From: Agapetus fuscipes
Lineage: Eukaryota; Arthropoda; Insecta; Trichoptera; Glossosomatidae
Direction of reading: 5' to 3'
Assembly: GCA_951799405.1 (NCBI GenBank)
Contig: OX637338.1
Coordinates: 3,286,001-3,350,000 of the forward strand
Length of the DNA: 64,000 bases
Part shown: positions 10,553 to 20,976 of the stretch, one piece after another
How positions within the stretch are numbered: the stretch's first letter is position 1
How the letters are laid out: each line of letters opens with the position of its first letter
Notes under the pieces: model-generated
What the model saw: the letters and a program-made list of their open reading frames with translations, nothing else
Told to the model about the DNA's origin: nothing
Databases searched by the model: none
Position numbers and translations under genes: made by a program

Positions 10553-11035
10553 TCACGACTAAATGTCCATTGAAAGAATGTCCAAGCGACAAAATGTCCA
10601 CCAAACCAAATATCCATTGACAGAAAAGTGACAAAATGCTCACGCAACAAAATGTCCACCGATACAATGCCCATCGACAAAATGTCCAAGCGACTAAATG
10701 TCCACCGACATGATGTCTACGCGACAAAATGTCAAAATGATTACTTTATTAAATGATTTTCAATACATTTTGTCGGTGGATGAGATGTCCAACTATGTAA
10801 TATCCACCGACAAACAATCCATCGAAGTATTGATGACATTATTTTTTTATCGATGGACATTTTGTCGATGGAAATTTTGTCAAGTGGACATTATGTCGGT
10901 GGAAATTTTGTCGATGGACATAATGTCGCGTGGACATATTATCGGTGCACATTATGTCAGTGGACATTTTTTCGGTAGACATACGACGTGGACATTTTGT
11001 CGGTGAACATTTTGTCGGTGGACATTCTTATTGAA
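10553..11035. repeat. Inverted minisatellite array (foldback-like) 1
   Basis: 10553-10740 is a degenerate array of units like 'aaatgtccaccgac' (about 14-16 bp). From about 10765 to 11035 the same unit runs in the opposite sense ('ttttgtcggtggacat'), so the two arms can fold on each other. The array resumes at 11256-11405 beyond a SINE-D. Open frames here (10545-11006) merely translate the repeat. Confidence 0.8.
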
Positions 11036-11037
11036 AA

Positions 11038-11248
11038 AAAATCTCAAATAGATTTGTGAAGAGGAATGCAATTTATTAACCTATTTTGCTTGGCCAGTTG
11101 TTTACATGCGAAAACAGAAGCTTGTGTGCATGCAATGGCATATGTTGAACAAGGGTCAAAGTTATGGTCAAATGGGCCAGACGTGATTCGAACCAGCGTT
11201 ATTCTGTTCTAAATACGCTAGTCAAGAATAAAAACTTGATCCCACAGC
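11038..11248 (-). mobile_element. SINE-D copy inside the minisatellite
   Basis: Minus-strand SINE-D. The 3' part is at 11038-11100 ('gaatgcaatttattaacc', 'cttggccag'), and the head at 11165-11248 contains the complement B box 'gattcgaacc'. It splits the right arm of array 1. Confidence 0.7.
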
Positions 11249-11255
11249 CGAAACA

Positions 11256-11405
11256 ATTATGTCGGTAGATATTTTGTCGCATGGACACTTTGTCAAGGAC
11301 ATTTTGTCAATGTAAACTTTGTCAATGGACATTGTGTCGGTGGACATTATGTCAATGAATATTGTGTCGCGTGGACATTCTGTCAATAGCCATTTTGTCG
11401 TGGAA
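11256..11405 (+). repeat. Minisatellite array 1, continuation
   Basis: Units such as 'attttgtcaatg' and 'tggacattatgtc' are in the same sense as 10765-11035. It ends in unrelated GC-balanced sequence (11405-11600). Confidence 0.75.
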
Positions 11406-11939
11406 CCTTCTACTACAATGGAGGGTAGAGGCCGTCGCCGAAATGGAAAAGGCCAAATAATCGAATGAAAAAGACATCGGCTATCAATCGTACTTATCGA
11501 ACAGTGTAGGTAAGCCGGCAAAATGATTGCGAGCGATATATCTCTCGGCTAACTGTCGCTATATCCATTTACCGATCGGTTGTTTGCGATACATTCCCCC
11601 GCCGATGAAATGATGGAAAATCGATACATGTGATGAATCACATATGTGTGGCTTTACACTTAAAAAATAATGTATACATACGTTCCTTGCAGTGGCGAAG
11701 GGTGCCATACAGCTCGATTCCCATCGGTTTCCCGTTTAAAATGAGGCAAAAATGATAATAAAGTAGACTGCATTGTTTCAAAAGGGAAAAAATACGTATT
11801 GTTTCTTTGGTGTTAAATGTATTTTTTTACTTTGTGCCTTTATTTTTAACTACTTTGTTGCCTCATTTTAAAAGGGAAGCTGATGGGAATTGAGGCACCG
11901 TTCGCCACTGAGTCTTCCTTGAATAATGAGTCGATATAT

Positions 11940-12470
11940 GACTGAATCTCCATGCTGTAAAAAACTTGGTTCACTTGTGCCAATGCCACCCAAGGAAAGT
12001 TTTCAAAGAAAGCCGCCAGGAGTGGAATGTATACTTTATTTTCATGTGAGGAAAAATAATGAGATGGTTTGGGCATGTGGAAAGAATGATTGATGATAGA
12101 CTGACAAAGTATGTATACAAAGAAAGTGTGAAAGGAAAAAGAGGGAAGGGACGACCGAGAAAAGTATGGAGTGATCAGATTAAGGAGATTGTGAAAGAAT
12201 GGGATATACAAAGTGAGCGTAAAAGAAGAAAATGCATGAAAAAGGTGATGGATATGAATGAATTGAAAGAGGTATGTAAGGATAGGAAGAAATGGAGGCA
12301 ACTTTGCAGAGGCTCTGGCCACCCCTAGCGGAATGGCGACGGAGTTACAGATTACAGTTTGGGTTGTTTTGTATGTACACATGCGGCATGTGTAAGCCTA
12401 AATATATTAAATATGAGCCTTTAATGTCAATATATATCTCTGCAACTTAGATTATTGATTATTGTAGCTG
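11940..12470 (+). repeat. B module interrupted by a LINE fragment
   Basis: The left part, 11940-12046, has 'ctgtaaaaaacttggttcac' and 'ttttcatgtgag'. The right part, 12357-12470, has 'gtacacatgcggcatgtg' and 'ctgcaacttagattattga'. The RTE-like 3' fragment 12047-12356 lies between. No clear target duplication is visible. Confidence 0.65.
12059..12328 (+). pseudogene. RTE-like LINE, C-terminal ORF fragment (89 aa)
   Basis: An 89-residue open frame matches the last tenth of an RTE-like EN-RT protein. It has the MRWFGHVERM motif at residues 1-10 (compare MLRWFGHLERM in the LINE at 20977-29416), GRPRKVWSDQI near residues 32-42, and the conserved CKDRKKWRQLC block near the end. It belongs to a different subfamily from the LINE at 20-29 kb. 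Its protein ends GSGHP, and its 3' tail ('ggaatggcgacggagttaca') has no B module. There is no start-proximal endonuclease or RT core, so it is a 5'-truncated, non-autonomous copy. The frame is intact, which suggests a fairly recent insertion into the surrounding B module. Confidence 0.8.
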
Positions 12471-12499
12471 CTAAGCAGAAATTTTCTCGTTTTTTGTTA

Positions 12500-12606
12500 A
12501 CGCCTGGTAAACCTTGACAGTATTTTATTTTGGGTTTGAAATACAAACACCGAAACGGGAAACCACATACGAAACCGTTAGTGAAGATCGAACCCTAACT
12601 TCTTGG
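12500..12606 (-). repeat. SINE-C internal fragment
   Basis: It contains 'tggtaaaccttgacagtatt', 'tattttgggtttgaaata' and 'caccgaaacgggaaa', the central part of SINE-C as seen at 48398-48470 and 40180-40230. Confidence 0.55.
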
Positions 12607-13314
12607 CTGCTTTGAACGCACACGTTCTAATAACTAAACAAATAAAGTAACTGTTACTTTTTCGTGTAATTCATTAAACATTTCTGCGCCTTTGCAGTTG
12701 TTAAAAAAAAATCAATGCTTCCTATGAGTCAGCGTAAAAGCCACTTTTCAATAGGTAGCACAATACAATATTACAACGAAAATCTAAAAACATGAAATGT
12801 CGAAATTTTTTATAGCGGTGGCACTTGGGGCCATAAAGCACAGCACCCCAAATACAAAACCCAACATTTGAACTCTGACATTGAGTTAAACCGAAAAATG
12901 TACGGAATCAGAAAAAAGCTCTTCTAGTGAGCGTTTAAGTTTCTTAGGTAGAGTTGGAACGTAGGTTTTTTTTGTACTCGAAATTTGTGTATATTATCTT
13001 CGCGCCTTGCGGAAGGGGGATCGCGTGCCGGCCGGTATTTGGGTGTTGCAGGTATGTCTGTAGCTATGGTGATTTGGCGCGATGGTTCAATACGCTGGGT
13101 CCGCATGGCCCTCTGGTATAGGCAATGCAGGAGAACTCTGCTAAGGGCGGGAAATCTAAGGGAAGCCATGCTAGCGACTATCAGAGGACAACTACTGAAG
13201 ATGGATCACAATATTTCACGATAAGGCTACAATAAAAAGTAGCGAGTATTTTGAGATTGTATCAACATGTTACAGTTTGAACAATCTTTTATAATTGTCT
13301 ATATCTTTTAACTG
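12607..13314. other. Gap with one unexplained open frame
   Basis: 12985-13224 (+) has a 79-codon frame in locally GC-richer DNA (Arg/Trp rich, no recognised domain). It may be a coding remnant of a LINE or chance. At 12880-12960 a family E-like piece is visible ('gtgagcgtttaagtttctta'). Nothing else is supported. Confidence 0.3.
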
Positions 13315-13363
13315 AGTTGCAATGATACATTAAATTTATGGCTCATATTAAATGCAGACACGT
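13315..13363 (-). repeat. B module 3' scrap
   Basis: It reads 'tgagttgcaatgatacatt' then 'ctcatattaaatgcagacacg', the complement of the B tail with a small deletion. It abuts the SINE-A tail. Confidence 0.5.
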
Positions 13364-13366
13364 GTT

Positions 13367-13612
13367 GATAATAATAATAATAAATGAATGACTTATTTGG
13401 TGAGTGCTGTTTTTATGTGAATCACACCTCAAGGGCCCTCTGCGAGCTTGGACGTCGCTACCCAATTAGTATGAGGCTGGATGGAACGATGGTGACCGGT
13501 CTTTGGTAAAGCTAGATTATTTGTTTAATCCGACGAAAAAAACACATTTTATGCTCCCTACTACCTTCTAATAACGAGTCTGAAGCGTTAACCACTAGAC
13601 TATCGATCAGTG
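13367..13612 (-). mobile_element. SINE-A copy, type I tail, diverged
   Basis: (ATA)n tail, 'aatgacttatttggtgagtg', and 'ccctctgcgagcttgg'. The body has lost the 'aagcgccaattctcaagcaag' segment. The head ends at 'accactagactatcgatcag'. Confidence 0.7.
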
Positions 13613-13726
13613 GCGTGTATGTTACATACGTATGAATGTAAGATTCCATAATCTTTGAGCCATTTTGAGAATTTTTTGTAGCTTTATATTTTCACACAAG
13701 TCTAATTTTTATTTTATTGTCACGTC

Positions 13727-13990
13727 TTCCTTGACTTATAGGCTGGTATGGGGCTGACCACTCATATTTTAAAATAATGTTCACTTTGCAAATGTCACCC
13801 CTGTGTCAAGAAAGGTCGACAAAAGTAACAGCGTTTATATTCATTTGGGGTTCGGAAGTTAAATTTGTAAGTACGAGTACCTACACGTTTAGCATTTGTA
13901 AGCGCGAACAAAAGCGTGTCTGTTTGTGGGCATGCATTTGATATAAGCTTTAAATGTAAGTATATCTTTGCAACTTAGATTACAGATATT
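13727..13990 (+). mobile_element. B module, full length
   Basis: It starts TTCCTTGACTTATAGGCTGG and ends 'ttgcaacttagattacagat'. The centre has the variant 'gtacgagtacctacacg'. Confidence 0.75.
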
Positions 13991-14940
13991 ATAAAGACTT
14001 GTGATCCGCATGCAGCGTGTTTCTGCTTTTGCGAGGTGCGGGTTTGTTGCGGGCATAGCACCCTGAGGGCGCCGCTAAGGGCGCTGCGATACTCGGTATC
14101 AGATACGCGCCTGTCACGCAATATTTACCTAATATCGATCCCATGGTAACTTCATTATTCTATCACGGTTATTCACAAAACATTTCATACATGGCTGATC
14201 TACGGAGCATCGATTTTTTGTATGGAAAACTCACTTTAGGCTGCGGATGAGCCATGGCTTTGATGTTTGAGAATAATACCGTATACTGCGATTAACATGA
14301 AGCGTTATTCCGCCGACATTTAACATGGCACTGTGTCCCAAGTACAAACACAACTATACGTTAATTTTAACCGTAGCGTTTTGCAAAAATAAATAATGAA
14401 AATTAAAACACTCACGGGAAGCGCACTTATAGTTTCAATCCATTTTTTGTAAACTTACAAACGTATATTGTATAATAGAGGAACTAGATTGGGTTTGTCA
14501 TGCCACTCTTTGTTAATTTTAAATATTTTGGTGACTTGGTGATTTTTATTTACATCATCTTTTGACAGTCAAATTACACGGAAAATATTTTTGTTTTATA
14601 AGATTGAAATAATTTGTTTGTTGTTTTATAAATAAAATTACTTTATTCACGATTTTTATTAAAACAATGCCAAGACGTGTTTGATGATCTTCGTGATCTT
14701 CTTTATTATAATTTTTTTTTTGCAAAACATTTAAGAGTTTGGTTGTTATGAAGACTTTCTGTTAAAAGCTCATTTGACAGAAAATTCAAACTGAAACACC
14801 TTAGCATGAAATTGGATTCTTGTAGGTTAATGTAGAATTGACAACATTTATTATTTAAAAATTAAATAAAAACAGCGCCTACAATACGTCGATTAATATT
14901 GTCAAATAAATCTTTAATCTATAATTTCAAATAATTCATT
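13991..14940. other. Gap, mostly AT-rich, no gene
   Basis: A GC-rich stretch at 14010-14110 ('gaggtgcgggtttgttgcgg') and a moderately balanced region to 14300 match no family here. The rest is AT-rich, including a scrap of family E at 14862-14890 ('aaaacagcgcctacaa'). Confidence 0.3.
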
Positions 14941-14941
14941 T

Positions 14942-15105
14942 ATAACCTACAATCTAAGATGCAAAGATATACTACATTCAAGACTCAAACTAAATGCATT
15001 CACACAAACGGACACGAGTAAGTTTCAAATGAAAATGAGTCCTGCAACTCTTGTCGACCTTCCCTTAAACAGCGGTGACGTTGGCAAAGTGAACCATTTT
15101 TTACA
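14942..15105 (-). repeat. B module with internal deletion
   Basis: The tail 'cctacaatctaagatgcaaag' is joined through a deletion to 'cctgcaactcttgtcgacc' and 'tgaaccattttttac'. It lies head-to-tail with the next copy. Confidence 0.7.
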
Positions 15106-15107
15106 TC

Positions 15108-15329
15108 TACATCTAATCTAAATCTAAGTTGCAAAGATATGTATCGTTTGAAATTCATATTAAACGCATTCCCACAAGCAGACATTTATAAGTTAGCGCT
15201 AACACATGCCGCATGTGGACCTACAATATAAAAACCCAATCTCAAATGAACGTAAGCCCTGCAACTCTTGCCGACCTTCCCTGAAACAGAGGTGACATTG
15301 GCAAAGTGAACCATTTTTTACAGTATGGG
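15108..15329 (-). mobile_element. B module, 5' end missing
   Basis: A clean copy from the (ATCTA)n tail to 'ttttttacagtatggg', lacking the first 40 or so bases. Together with 14942-15105 it forms a tandem pair. Confidence 0.75.
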
Positions 15330-15780
15330 ATCCTCATTAAAAAATAATCCAAAGCGGATGTAGGGTTTTCGTTAGAGCTTTTAAAACATGTTTGAAATGA
15401 ACAAAAAAAGCTCACGATAAACATCTGCTTAAAAAACACAACAAAACAAAACTTGCAAGTTCAAGTTTACGTATTGCGCGGTGCGAGTACTACACGCGAA
15501 AATAATCGCAATTGCACGCACTGCTATCGCGGTTTTTTGTTGTTTTTTTTTGTGCGGACTTCAGATCGTAATCGGTGAGATATATCGCGATCATATTTCT
15601 TCATATTTCATTCTTAATTTATACAATCGGGCTCAACATCCAGCATATCCGATACCTTAAAGGTAAAACTGAATAAGTGACATATTAAGTAAATATGAGT
15701 TTCTCAGGTAACTGCAATACTTTTTACTATTTTCTATTGTATTATAAATCAACACCAAAACTGTCAATAATTTCTGATAC

Positions 15781-15840
15781 CCTTTGTGAGTCCTAGATCT
15801 AAACTAGCTCTCGGTATGGAATGCAAGCAAGCTATCAATT
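15781..15840 (-). repeat. SINE-C head fragment
   Basis: 'gctctcggtatggaatgcaa' then 'agctatcaattg' are the complement of the tRNA-like head, lying directly beside the larger dimer and so forming a partial tandem. Confidence 0.55.
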
Positions 15841-15841
15841 G

Positions 15842-16335
15842 AAACGCAACTAAGCTACACATCAAGTGTAACTTATAACCTGCGTTATCCCCGAAGGGGT
15901 CGCATGTGGCGATTTGGAACTTATTTATTTTTACGGGTAAGGGGGCCCGCATCACACCAACTACTTTCAGTTAAAGTGGAGGCTTCCCAGCTCCCTGGGG
16001 GGGCTGATTCTCATTTCTTGCGAAGGCTGAGCAAACCTTGAGATCGAACCCTTTCTCTCGGCATGGAATGCAAGCATTCTACCAATTGAGCTATCGACCT
16101 TTTAACGAGCTTGGTCGTAGTCGCTACAAAGCGCCAATTCTCAAGCAAGACCCATTTGCTGTAAGGCTGGATGGACCTTTAGTGACCGGTCATGGAAAAG
16201 GTTTATGATTTTTTCAACCCAGCGAAGAGCAAATTTGAAAATATAAATGGTACATTTTTTGTGCTCCGCCGAGATTCGAACCTACAACCTTCCATTCAGA
16301 GTCCGAAGTGTTACCACTGAACTACGGACCGGCCC
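15842..16335 (-). mobile_element. SINE-A/SINE-C heterodimer
   Basis: Minus-strand order: SINE-A head and body (16335-16104), joint 'cgttaaaaggtcgatagctc', SINE-C head ('ggtagaatgcttgcattcc'), body, and 3' end at 15842 (complement 'gtgtagcttagttgcgtttc'). It has the same structure and joint as 4371-4892 and 60604-61041. Confidence 0.8.
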
Positions 16336-16339
16336 AACC

Positions 16340-16955
16340 GGTATCAGTTGAACTACTGATATACCGGTAAAACTAAATAAGCGACATAATATTCAGCTAA
16401 CATGAGTTTCTCAGAAAAAATCTTTTTTTTCCTTTTTTCTACAAGAGAAAGCACTTCAAATGTGTGAAAATCCTGTAGTTTAGAAGTTTTTGTAAGCACT
16501 TCCTTATAATTAGTTCACTTACTTACTTACATACACACTAGACGGTATTATATTTGCTTTACATTATGTCAATACTACAGACATACCGAAACCTGAATGG
16601 TCAAACTGAATAAGTTACATAATAAAGTAACATGAGTTTCTCAGTTAAATGCAATGTTTCTACGAGAGAAAATACACTTTTTTACAGTGTAAAGATCCTA
16701 TAGTTACTGAAATTTTTTATGAGTAATAATCGTTCTTAATGAACTCATTTCCTATGAAAAGTTACTCCCGATAAAAAAAAAAAATTGACGATTTCTCAAA
16801 TCAGCACTTATTCAGTTTTTCCATTGAGGTGGCGATATGGGAAAGCGTTTAATGAGCTGGATCGCATGCGAACAGGAGAAAAAAACTCTTTATTTTGCCT
16901 CCACGCCAAGCGACTAATCTGCGAATCACTCCCGAGTGTCATTTTTGCATGGAAA
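16340..16955. other. AT-rich gap without a supportable gene
   Basis: Three loosely similar stretches (around 15640-15720, 16350-16420 and 16580-16680) share 'ataccttaaaggtaaaactg'-like and 'catgagtttctcag' pieces, so an old repeat may be present. There is no gene. Confidence 0.35.
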
Positions 16956-16959
16956 CACG

Positions 16960-17057
16960 AAAGAAGGTAGGAAGAAATAGAGGCAGCTTTGCAGAGGCTT
17001 TGGCCTCTCACTCCAAGTGGAATGGCGACAAAGTTACAGTTTTATAGTCTACAGTTT
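16960..17057 (+). pseudogene. RTE-like LINE 3' end fragment
   Basis: 'gtaggaagaaatagaggcagc' and 'tttgcagaggctttggcctc', then 'agtggaatggcgacaaagtt', correspond to the last codons and the 3' tail of the subfamily at 12059-12356. The frame is damaged. The 60-codon frame upstream (16785-16970) is not recognisable. Confidence 0.6.
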
Positions 17058-18145
17058 ACTACGTACCTACAAAAATATACGATTATTAACAAACTATGAA
17101 GTTTGGTTCCATATGCCAAGTCAACTAAGGCTTTGAAGCCTAGTTTTTAACGTTGCTACTGTATTTATGAAATTTCAAAAAAGGCAGTGAATAGCACGGT
17201 ATAAAATATTTCGTATTAAGTATTTATATGTATTGCAGAGATGAGCGCGTCACGTGAGCTGCATAAAAAATACTCAGTTGATTTAAAAAAAAATCTGATA
17301 AATATATTGTCGAATAAGTTTTATTCATTTCTACACTTGGCCCAATTTTTTTTTATTGACCATTAAATCATTGTTTTTCTTGACATCCCGTTTTTATCAA
17401 GATTGACTTTCATCAATGCTGGACGTGAGTATCCTAGGTACATCCTGGAGGTACCTCTCTAAGCTTCAACATAACAAGCTATTCGCAAAAATTCTGTGCT
17501 TTTGATTGATGTAAGTTATTTGACCACAAGACACGCATAAATGTGTTAATACAACGCAACACTGTTGACCATTGAGTAAACGTCTGTAGGTGGGATTAAA
17601 GAGCAGATAAAGTTCCCGAAGCCTGCTCCTTCATTAATTATGATAATGCTGGAAACTGCATCAAACGTCATGTATATCAGTTGCATCTTAAACATAGTTC
17701 TTCTTCATATACATCAGCCCTTTAAGTATACAACCATACGTTCAAACTCAACTTAATCTTTTCCTCAAAAATTTAATCAAACTAAAACCTTCATTAGAGG
17801 CAGCGTTTTGCTTTTAAGATATCTTTCAGTAAACGCAATGGTCGAGTTAAATGGTAAAGCTTGATACTTGGGAGCAGATACAAAATACAACACATTTATA
17901 ACCGAGAGAACGTTTAAGGCTACCTCACGCCATTCATTTACCTACATATGTGACAATCATTTAAATTATTCAGTGGGACTCACACTGAGATATCCCAAAC
18001 GATAGGCAGACTACTTTATAGTATGCGCGGAAGTCAAAATCGCAATAAAAATCTTGTCCTCTCTGAGCCTTCAACTTGCAATGAAACTAATAATATAAGA
18101 TCCTTAACTAAGAGAATGTTTTTTTACACTGCGTCTTTCTTGAAG
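17058..18145. other. AT-rich gap, about 1.1 kb
   Basis: No gene is seen. A family E-like scrap lies at 17800-17850 ('ggcagcgttttgctttta', 'aaacgcaatggtcgag'). Confidence 0.35.
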
Positions 18146-18149
18146 TTTC

Positions 18150-18350
18150 ATTTAAAAGATTGGTTGGTATGGAGTTTACTACCTGAACGGTAAAAATTGT
18201 TTCAATTTTGCCAATGCTACATCTGTTTCAGGTAAATGAGGCAAAAATTGCAAGTTGTTGATTGAGAATTAAGTTTACTTTTGTAGGTACAAATGCAGCA
18301 TGCGCAAGCGTGAATTGCCACAAGTTTTGCTTGAAGGAAACTACTCTTTC
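18150..18350 (+). repeat. B module, old and diverged
   Basis: It is recognisable from 'ggttggtatggag', 'ttttgccaatgctac', 'tgtttcagg', and 'gtaggtacaaatgcagcatg' in the right order. Both ends are eroded. Confidence 0.55.
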
Positions 18351-18639
18351 TCATTTATTACATTCTAGATATGTGTAAGTTTTACGAATTAATTTACTAC
18401 AATGTATCAAACCTTTAATGAGCCTTTTTTCTGGTTTTATTTGAACAATGTATGCTTTAAGAATAACGAGTCACCTTGTTAAGGATACATCTGTCAAGAA
18501 TTAAAATAATATAATTAAAAGATGTCTGCCTTATTCGTCGATTCACTGAAAGCCTCTCTATGATTCCGAGGACTAGAAACTATTTTAACGAAAATAAACA
18601 CTATATCCGTTTCAACGTACATAACTGCAAATCATATTG

Positions 18640-18840
18640 TCGGTGCTATAGCCGCGGGGATCAAGACAGGTTATTTGGAACCGGATAACGCTGGTTCGAA
18701 TCCCGCGACGATAACTTCGACCCTGGTTCAACAGATGCCGTTGCATGCACACAAGCTTCTGCTTTCGCATGAAGACAACTGGCCAGGTAAAATAGGTTGG
18801 TGGATTGCATTCCTTTCCACAAATCTATTTTATTAAAAAA
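18640..18840 (+). mobile_element. SINE-D copy
   Basis: tRNA-like head with B box 'ctggttcgaatcccgcg', then 'gacaataacttcgaccctgg'-type body ('cgataacttcgaccctggtt'), 'caactggccaggtaaaatag', 'ggattgcattcctttccac', and a TA-rich end. Confidence 0.7.
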
Positions 18841-19208
18841 TATATATATATTTAGTTAGAAAGAGACCAAAGATCTTCACAATATCATTTCGTTGTAAAC
18901 AAAAAAAACTCGGGCGAAATAACGAGATTTTTCCAGAAAATGGTGCTTTTGAAACTCATGTCTGCGCGAACATTGTGCACACGCGTTATAAATCTTTTCA
19001 TACGAAAAATTGACAATTTTGAAACGTAAAAAGCACTATTTTTAGACATCATGTCATGTGTAATTATTGGGTTAAACACAAAATTGAGAAAATAGAAAAT
19101 ATACAGATAAAAACGTGTTCTGTATGACTACACCACTGCTATGTTTGACAGGACTTTGGACAACTGTGTCCCATATAACGATTATTTATTCGGAAGATAC
19201 ACTTAATA

Positions 19209-19260
19209 AAAGAGCACCGTTTTTGTGTGTGTCGCACCTCAAGGGCACTCTCAAATCACG
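19209..19260 (-). repeat. SINE-A type I tail scrap
   Basis: 'gagcaccgtttttgtgtgtg' and 'cgcacctcaagggcactc'. A near twin lies at 39362-39405. Confidence 0.5.
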
Positions 19261-19689
19261 GATGAGGTTTTTTGTAGCTCTTTTAAAGATAACAATGAAA
19301 AATATATATATATTAATGCCGTCAGTTATTTTCTACTCCTGTGTATTGTAACTCAGTGTCCCCTCTACTGACAGTGCTGACGTACATGCATCACATCACC
19401 TGCGATTGATGCGCATCGGGGAGCAGGATTACTGGGGATCCGCTTGCTTATTCGTCCCCTTAGTGCTTGTTTGTCTTATGTACATCAGAGGTAATTTCAC
19501 ATGAACAATGTTTATATGTGTTTTGGACCAATGTGTCTTATGAAAACATGAAATTGATTTTAAAAATACTTAAAACAACTCTCACATACTCGTGTTTTAC
19601 GTTTGTTTCTAAGATTAGATTGTGATTCTTAAAACAAATTAATTTAAAGGCATGGCATTATAATTCTATGGAGACACTAGTCCCCAAAA

Positions 19690-19995
19690 TTAGTGCGTGT
19701 CTGATGGTAGGGCTGGACTAAGGCGCCTTAAATCTATCTCAACAGGTGAGAATATGTCAGACTAATACGAAGGAGCCGCACCATTTACAGTTTTGTGAAC
19801 CATCGGAAAAACACGGTAGACCATCCTCTCCGGAAGGCGAAGCTAATGCAGTTTTCTTAACAATGGAGTAGTGTGAGTCAATTTGGGCATCCCGAATATG
19901 AGTCTTGCCGCTGAGTTCTGCACAGATTGAACTGTTTTTCGGCTGACCTGTATACAGCGTTGAGCAATGTACAACTCGAGACAGTCCAGCACCAT
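19690..19995 (-). pseudogene. CR1/L2/jockey-type LINE, RT C-terminal remnant
   Basis: A minus-strand frame shows the widespread post-RT motif of these LINEs: VQNSAARLIFGMPKLTHTTP, LLRKLH, then APSY..SDIFSP. Two TAG codons interrupt it, one where the family has Trp after LH and one after APSY. It is a dead fragment. Its 5' side joins a different LINE remnant (19995-20160) in a different frame. The 70-codon open frame 19878-20090 spans both pieces and is not a real protein. Confidence 0.65.
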
Positions 19996-20160
19996 TTTAA
20001 GCAGGCAACTCGCTGAATGACATCAGTGACACCAGTGCGTCTACGGATCTCCTCGTTTGGAACCCTTTCTCTGAGGCTGAGTCCCAGCATCCTCCTTTCA
20101 ATGGCTTTTTGGCAAGTCCTCAGTCTGTTGGCGCTTTACTGAGTGAGCCCTTTTACTTCC
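19995..20160 (-). pseudogene. RTE/BovB-type LINE remnant
   Basis: Minus-strand codons give RLRTCQKAIERRMLGLSLRE and VPNEEIRRRTGVTDVIQRVA, the segment after the RT domain in a broad family of arthropod EN-RT LINEs, distinct from the RTE-like subfamily at 20.9-29.4 kb. It is truncated at both ends. Confidence 0.65.
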
Positions 20161-20616
20161 AAGCTCAAAAACCTTGCGTTTCAAGTTAACAGCGTCTTAT
20201 AAATCGATATTGAAAGGTAATCTTTGATTCAAATGGTGGACAAGCCAAACAAACACTGGGGGAGCGTATTATTTTGATGGGACGGCGCTAAGTCTCCAGC
20301 CTCACAATACCGTGTAATAATTAGTGTAGCATATGCAGGTTGGAGCTGTCAGCAGCCCTTTAAGATGCTGATACCAAGATAGCTTTCATTATATATTTAA
20401 TAACGTCGGGCATTAATGCGAGTTGATAAAAGCTGCTCTACAGCACGGCGAGGTCGCGTCACTAGGACTCCAATCTGAGAAGCAGTTTCCTCTCTCTCTC
20501 TCTTGCTAAGCATCATCCTGGGATCAAATATGTTTCCCATATGCTGTTTAATGCGCACGTATAAACATGAAAAAATAAAAACTTAATTAAGCACATTAAA
20601 CACGCTTATAATAATA

Positions 20617-20859
20617 ATCTATAATCTAAGTTGCAAAGATATATTCATTTAAAGCTCTCAGATGTATGCCCACAAACCAACAAGTGTAGTTCGCGCTTAC
20701 AAATGCTGAATGTGTACTTACAAATAAATCCAAACCTCAAATGAACATAAGCCCCACAACTTTTGCCGACCTTCCCTGAAACAGGGGTGACATTGGCAAA
20801 GTGAACCATTTTTTACAGTATGGGTGGTCAGCCTCATACCAACCTATAAGTCAAGGAAT
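20617..20859 (-). repeat. B module as 3' end of the RTE-like LINE
   Basis: It runs from the tail ('ataataatctataatctaag' at 20611-20630) to the B start ('ataagtcaaggaata' near 20848-20860). It lies 117 bp downstream of the LINE stop codon on the same strand. The same junction between B and LINE 3' untranslated sequence recurs at 32640-32850, showing that B belongs to the LINE 3' end rather than being a chance neighbour. Confidence 0.75.
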
Positions 20860-20976
20860 ATGAATAATAAATTACATTTAAATATAAAAAAGAACAAAAC
20901 CTTACAAAGAAATCTATACAAAAAAAATCAAAAATTTCCTATGCAAAAAAAAATGTAGCAAATGAATACACCAACA
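20860..20976 (-). other. 3' untranslated region of the RTE-like LINE
   Basis: AT-rich sequence between the stop codon and the B module ('aaatttttgattttttttg', 'gtatagatttctttgtaagg' on the minus strand). A diverged copy, also joined to B, lies at 32761-32850. Confidence 0.65.

Larger units (their letters stand above)
19449..20270. mobile_element. MITE family F, probably split by LINE debris
   Basis: 19449-19645 matches the left part of the family F element at 40979-41231 ('gtgcttgtttgtcttatgta', 'ggaccaatgtgtcttatgaa', 'gttttacgtttgtttctaag'). 20242-20262 ('caaacaaacactgggggagc') matches its right terminal repeat. The intervening 600 bases hold LINE fragments (19690-20160), consistent with insertion into the MITE. 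Confidence 0.45.

Noticed and set aside
10545..11521. Open frames of 60-102 codons over the minisatellite
   Set aside because: They translate a short tandem repeat (monotonous FCRW/MSTD patterns) and have no other coding evidence.
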